From the NCBI GenBank assembly GCA_043766915.1, contig JAYUHO010000287.1:1-10669 (forward strand): a stretch of DNA of 10,669 nt, in the 5' to 3' direction. The notes under the pieces are model-generated. The model did not search any database. It worked only from the letters and a program-made list of their open reading frames with translations, and was not told the DNA's origin. Below, piece by piece: positions 7,221-10,669 of the stretch. Each line of letters begins with the position of its first letter. Position 1 is the stretch's first letter. Made by a program: the position numbers and the translations under genes. Source of the DNA: JANNAT01 sp043766915 (lineage in GTDB: Bacteria; Pseudomonadota; Alphaproteobacteria; Rhodobacterales; Rhodobacteraceae).

Positions 7221-7457
7221 TATCAATAACCCATGGCGGTTGGCGCAAACCAAACCCGTGCAGGACGCGGCCGAAAAGCGCGGCTGGCAATTGGTCTACA
7301 CCGATGCCGCCGGTTCGGCAGCCACGCAGGTGGCCGATGTGCGGTCGATGATAGCACAGGGCGTGGATGCGATCCTGCTGTCACCACGCGAAGAAAAGCC
7401 GTTGATCCCGGCGGTGATGGAAGCCAGGAAAGCCGGTATATGCCAGAAGCCTACGGA
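7219..7457 (+). pseudogene. Remnant of a second CUT2 sugar-binding protein gene
   Basis: Starting inside the GntR stop, a frame without a proper start reads NINNPWRLAQTKPVQDAAEK, then RGWQLVYTDAAGSAATQVAD, VRSMIAQGVDAILLSPREEK and PLIPAVMEARKAGI. This is the first sugar-binding lobe of a periplasmic-binding protein of the ribose/arabinose type, missing its signal peptide. Immediately after AGI (7440) homology stops. In another frame the next codons read YMPEAY (7437-7454), which resembles the extreme C-terminus of such proteins, although a GGA rather than a stop follows. The simplest reading is a 5' deletion plus a large internal deletion of about 200 codons that left both ends of the gene. 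The C-terminal scrap is inference; the first part is clear. The downstream ATPase and permease are its natural partners. Confidence 0.8.
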
Positions 7458-7501
7458 GTTTTCCTCCCAAGCCATGGTAAAGATGCCGTGGTTCAACTTT
7501 G

Positions 7502-7526
7502 TGCAGGCCGGGGCTTCCGGCCTGCA
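7502..7526 (+). terminator. Strong hairpin between the binding-protein remnant and the ATPase gene
   Basis: TGCAGGCCGG pairs perfectly with CCGGCCTGCA around the five-base loop GGCTT, giving a 10-bp GC-rich stem, followed by ATCTTT rather than a proper U-tract. Binding-protein genes of ABC operons are often followed by such a hairpin, which protects the abundant upstream mRNA and reduces readthrough into the ATPase. Its survival 48 bases after the YMPEAY scrap supports the idea that the 3' end of the lost gene lay here. Confidence 0.65.
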
Positions 7527-7546
7527 TCTTTGCACGATGAGGACTC

Positions 7547-9082
7547 ATGGCGCGCGAACTTTTGTCGATGGCGGGCATTGAAAAGGCGTTTGGCGGCGTA
7601 CCTGCCTTGGTCCAGGCCTCTCTTTCTATCGCGCCTGCCGAGATCATGGGTTTGATCGGCCAGAACGGTGCCGGCAAATCGACGATGATCAAGATCCTCA
7701 ACGGAGCACATGCACGCGATACCGGCACCATCACGGTTGACGGGCAGGTTTGGACAGCGGGCTCGCCGCAGGCGGCGCAACGATCGGGTGTCAGCACGAT
7801 CTTTCAGGAACTGAACCTGATCCCGTTCCGGTCGGTCACCGAAAACATCTGCCTTGGGCGCGAGATCACCCGGTTTGGCGGGTTGCTGAACTGGCGGGCG
7901 ATGAATGCGGGTGCACGGGCGGTGTTGCAGCGGTTTGAAGTCGTGATCGACGTTTCACGCCCGCTTGGCCAGTTTTCCACCGCAATCCAGCAAATGGTTG
8001 CCATTGCCCGCGCCGTGTCATTCGAGGCGCGGCTGGTGATCATGGACGAGCCGACCTCGTCGCTGGACGAGGCGGAAGTGGCGGTGCTGTTGCGCACTGT
8101 GCGGCACTTGAAATCCGAAGGTGTGTCGGTGCTGTTTGTGACCCATAAGTTAGACGAACTTGCGCAAATCTGCGACCGTGTGACGGTGATGCGTGACGGC
8201 AAAACACTGGCGGTGCTGCCAACCAAAGGGACGGACACGCTGCAGCTGGTTGCCTGCATGCCTGGCCGTGATCTGGCAGACGTGCAACGCAGCGGTGCGA
8301 CCTCTTTCACGGCAGCAACGGCGATTGGGGCGGGGTTGTTGGCGGTGGCAAATGTCGCGGTCGGCACCCGTGTCAGCGATGCAAGCCTTGCGATCCGGAC
8401 AGGTGAGATCGTGGGACTTGCGGGCCTGCTGGGATCGGGGCGCACGGAAACCGCCCGCGCAGTTTTCGCAGCCGACCCCACGTCGCGTGGCGCGATCAGC
8501 TTTGATGGGGCCACAACGGCCTTTACCTCGCCCCGACAGGCCATCGCTGCCGGGATGGGATTTTGTTCCGAAGATCGCAAGGTCGAAGGGATCATCCCAG
8601 ACATGTCAGTCGCCGATAACCTTGCGCTGGCGTTGATGCCGACGTTGCGGCGGGCGGGCCTGTTGGACGAGGCAGCACAACGCGTGGTGGTTGCGCGTTA
8701 CATCAAAAGCATCGGCATCAAATGTACCAGGCCCGACCAGAAGATCCACGAACTTTCGGGGGGAAATCAACAAAAAGTGCTGCTTGCACGGTGGCTTGCC
8801 ATGAACCCCCAGCTTTTGATCCTTGATGAACCCACACGCGGCATCGACGTCGGTGCCAAGGCCGAAATTCAAAGCCTTATCCGTGCATCGGCCAATAAGG
8901 GCCTTGGAGTTTTGATGATTTCATCAGAACTGGAAGAGATCGTTGAGGGCGCGGACCGTGTCTTTGTGCTGCGCGATGGATGCACCGTGCAGGAACTTGC
9001 CAAGGCCGAGATCAGCGAAACCGCCGTGATGAAGGCGATGGCGCATGGTGCTGCAGTTCCCCCCTTTGTGGGGTTGGCATGA
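7547..9082 (+). CDS. CUT2 sugar ABC importer ATPase (second system), intact
   Basis: This 511-residue protein has two fused nucleotide-binding domains, as in RbsA/AraG/MglA/YtfR. Domain 1 has Walker A GQNGAGKST near residue 39, Q-loop FQELNLIPFRSVTENI, the degenerate signature FSTAIQQ usual for CUT2 first domains, Walker B LVIMDEPTSSLDE and switch His in VTHKLDEL. Domain 2 has the degenerate Walker A GLLGSGRTE, FCSEDRKVEGIIPDMSVADN, full signature LSGGNQQKV and LLILDEPTRGIDVGAK. The ATG at 7547 has a TGAGGA-like site about five bases upstream. The TGA overlaps the permease start (ATGA). It is similar to, but clearly diverged from, the YtfR-type ATPase at 2963-4488, so this is a separate transporter rather than a recent duplication. 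The sugar is unknown. It is the only intact ATPase in the window. Confidence 0.93.
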   Translation: MARELLSMAGIEKAFGGVPALVQASLSIAPAEIMGLIGQNGAGKSTMIKILNGAHARDTGTITVDGQVWTAGSPQAAQRSGVSTIFQELNLIPFRSVTENICLGREITRFGGLLNWRAMNAGARAVLQRFEVVIDVSRPLGQFSTAIQQMVAIARAVSFEARLVIMDEPTSSLDEAEVAVLLRTVRHLKSEGVSVLFVTHKLDELAQICDRVTVMRDGKTLAVLPTKGTDTLQLVACMPGRDLADVQRSGATSFTAATAIGAGLLAVANVAVGTRVSDASLAIRTGEIVGLAGLLGSGRTETARAVFAADPTSRGAISFDGATTAFTSPRQAIAAGMGFCSEDRKVEGIIPDMSVADNLALALMPTLRRAGLLDEAAQRVVVARYIKSIGIKCTRPDQKIHELSGGNQQKVLLARWLAMNPQLLILDEPTRGIDVGAKAEIQSLIRASANKGLGVLMISSELEEIVEGADRVFVLRDGCTVQELAKAEISETAVMKAMAHGAAVPPFVGLA

Positions 9083-9570
9083 CCGGCCTGAAACGTCTGC
9101 TCATCCGCTATGGCGCGCTGGTGGCCCTGATCGGACTTATTCTGTTCAATTTTGCCGTGACGCCAAATTTTGCCACCCTGCAGACGCTGTCGGTGAACCT
9201 GACGCAGGTCTGCACCATCGACATCGTTGGCGTCGGCATGACTTTGGTGATCGCCACGAGCGGCATTGACCTGTCGGTTGGCGCGCTGATGGCGATAGCG
9301 GGGGCGTTATCGCCGATGATTTTCATGGGTACGTTGGTGCCGATAGCGCCCCCGTGGCTGGCCCTCACCCTTGGGATCGTGCTGCCCATTCTGGTGGCCG
9401 GAGCCTTTGGTATGTTCAACGGCTGGCTGATCACCCGCTTTTCGATCCAGCCCGTCGTGGCCACGCTGGTTTTGTTCATTGCCGGACGGGGATTGGCGCA
9501 AGTGTCCACCAACGGTAACTTGCAGGTGTTCAAGGTGCCCGAGTTTCAGGCGATTGCCCCAGCCGTTTAG
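9079..9570 (+). pseudogene. CUT2 permease (second system), truncated to about half length
   Basis: The frame starts with an ATG overlapping the ATPase stop and encodes 163 residues of a ribose-type permease: a first membrane segment (ALVALIGLILFNFAVTPNFA), the hallmark loop VGMTLVIATSGIDLSVGALM, FGMFNGWLITRFSIQPVVAT and LVLFIAGRGLAQVSTNGNLQ. Family members are about 310-340 residues long and continue with four or five more membrane segments. Here homology ends around FQAI, and the frame runs into APAV and TAG at 9568. No C-terminal half is found in any frame downstream; instead an insertion-sequence end begins about 14 bases later. The missing part was probably removed by a deletion linked to that element. 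The protein should not form a functional channel. Confidence 0.85.
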
Positions 9571-9583
9571 TCCCGCTGAGAGG

Positions 9584-9661
9584 TGTTACGATTGAAGCCT
9601 CAGAGTTGGAGGCATCATGGGACAGGTTCTTCACGACAAGAGAGTGGGGTATCAAAGCTGA
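9584..9661 (+). mobile_element. Left-end remnant of an IS481-family insertion sequence
   Basis: TGTTACGATTGAAGCCTC at 9584-9601 resembles an IS terminus beginning TGT. It is followed by GGAG and an ATG at 9617 that opens MGQVLH, the standard first residues of many IS481-family transposases (MGQVLHGSA-type starts). After codon 6 homology is lost (DKRVGYQS) and a TGA follows at 9659. Nothing else of the transposase or the opposite inverted repeat is visible, so about 50 bases of a roughly 1-kb element remain. The match rests on recalled family sequence. The last ten bases overlap the 3' end of the minus-strand regulator. Confidence 0.65.
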
Positions 9662-10669
9662 AGGCGGGTGGCAGATCCCTCTGCCCGATCCAGTCGATAG
9701 GCCAGTTGCGCCCGGCTTAGACCAAGGCTGCGAACCGCCGCAGAAAGGTTGCCAGATGCCCGGTCTAGGGCGGTGCGACAGATGTGCATCTCTGGTGCTG
9801 CCAGGCTGATGCTGCCTTGCGACAACGCTTGGGTAAGCCACGCGTCAAAGCTGCTGGCAGGCAGATCGGCGGGCATCGTTTCGGCCAAGCCGCGTTGGGC
9901 CACCAGCAACGTCTCGGCGGTGATGGGTTGGCCGGAGGGGGTCGCCAGAACGGCAGAGACCAAAATGGCTTCCAGTTCGGTCAGATTGACCGACAGGTCG
10001 GCCGCCGCAAGAACATCCGTTGCCCTGTCGGCGAGAGCCGGGCGCCGGATCCGCAATCGTTCTGCAATTGCGGAAACCATGGCATCCGCCAGCGGCGGCA
10101 CATCGGCGCGGCGCGCAGAAAGTGGCGCAAGACACACCGGGTGAACCGAAAACCGAAGCCAGAGATCGCGGTGAAATCCGTCGACCCGGGCCAGGTCTTT
10201 TGGTGCAAGTGCCGTGGTGGCGGCGACCATGGTTTCCCTTTCCCCCATTTCGCCAAGATGCCCGTCAAGGCAGGCTTGCGTTTCCTGCGACAGCAGTTCG
10301 ATATCTTCCAGCAACAGCATTTTCGGCACACCCTGCTTGCGTTTCAAAGTCCCGCCTTTGGGGCCGAGGTGCCGGACAAGGGTCGCCACATCAAGGCCGC
10401 CGCAATGCAGACGCAAAGGCCCCGCCCCGTCGGCCCCCAGTGCGGTGTGCAAATATGTGGCGGCGCGCTTTTTTCCGTCCCCAGCGCACCTGAAATCAGC
10501 ATCGGAAGCCGCGCTGCCGCAAGCCGCTCCAGCCCGTCTACCACCGGGGCAAGCAAAACACGGTCCACCGCGGGGCTGCCGCGCTGGGGTTTGCAGGGGT
10601 GTTGCGCCCCAGTCCTGACAAGGCAGCCACTGTTTCGGACAGGCCCGACGGAACCACTCGGGTGCGGAA
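9652..10669 (-). pseudogene. Decayed Fis-type AAA+ transcriptional regulator (NtrC-like, lacking GAFTGA)
   Basis: Reading leftward, a continuous frame from about 10474 to the TGA at 9652 encodes an NtrC-like AAA+ domain and a C-terminal Fis-type helix-turn-helix (NLSAAVRSLGLSRAQLAYRL). Recognisable AAA+ parts are LRLHCGG, a Walker B-like MLLLEDIELLS, AATTALAPKDL, FHRDLWLRFSVHPVCLAPLS and RRADVPPLADAM. The GAFTGA loop that contacts sigma-54 is absent, with LDVATLVRHLGPKGG in its place, so it may not act through sigma-54. The Walker A region is split: DGLERLAAARLPMLISGALG is in one frame and GKKRAATYLHTALG in another. One G missing beside the A-run (10469-10476 on the plus strand) explains this. 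A second frame change may lie near 10566-10580, where RVVPSGLSETVAAL stops making sense. The gene's 5' end is beyond the right edge. Family assignment is good; target genes are unknown. Confidence 0.75.

Noticed and set aside
7233..7655. Open frame spanning the binding-protein remnant and the ATPase start
   Set aside because: It lies in a different frame from both homologous stretches except for the short MPEAY scrap, and continues out of frame over the ATPase.
1..10669. CRISPR array, tRNA, rRNA or integrase
   Set aside because: No regularly spaced repeats, cloverleaf or rRNA-like sequence, or recombinase motifs were found on reading both strands.

Overview
The window looks like chromosomal or plasmid DNA of an alphaproteobacterium, most likely of the Rhodobacteraceae/Roseobacter type. 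This is inferred from the high GC content, the strong third-position GC bias, the densely overlapping operons (ATGA junctions) and the mix of gene families. No rRNA, tRNA, CRISPR array or complete insertion sequence is visible.

Layout. (1) At 1-666, on the minus strand, a flavin reductase overlaps the start of an aldehyde dehydrogenase that runs off the left edge. Together they look like the start of a small catabolic operon. (2) A LysR-type regulator at 773-1627 is divergent from it, and a TTCGAA-based palindrome sits just upstream of its start. (3) A 356-base spacer at 1628-1983 holds no convincing gene. (4) A galactofuranose-type CUT2 sugar ABC importer follows at 1984-6451 in the order binding protein, ATPase, permease, permease (ytfQ-ytfR-ytfT-yjfF). 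A GntR/FadR-type regulator at 6477-7220 completes it. (5) A second CUT2 importer (7219-9570) lies directly behind, with a gutted binding-protein gene, an intact ATPase and a permease cut off at about half length. (6) At 9584-9661 there is a short remnant of the left end of an IS481-family element. (7) On the minus strand, from 9652 to the right edge, is a decayed Fis-type AAA+ regulator.

The main story is gene decay caught part-way. The ytfQ homologue has one in-frame amber codon exactly where E. coli YtfQ has a glutamine. The ytfR homologue has an early amber codon and a frameshift in a run of ten G. The GntR gene appears to have lost the reading frame of its natural start. The second binding protein is reduced to about 75 codons plus a possible C-terminal scrap, the second permease ends next to an IS remnant, and the right-hand regulator is frameshifted in its Walker A motif. 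In between, both permeases of the first importer and the ATPase of the second remain open. As read, the window has no intact binding protein, so neither importer should work unless missing parts come from elsewhere, the lesions are suppressed, or some are sequence errors. I see no novel defence, mobile or biosynthetic system here.
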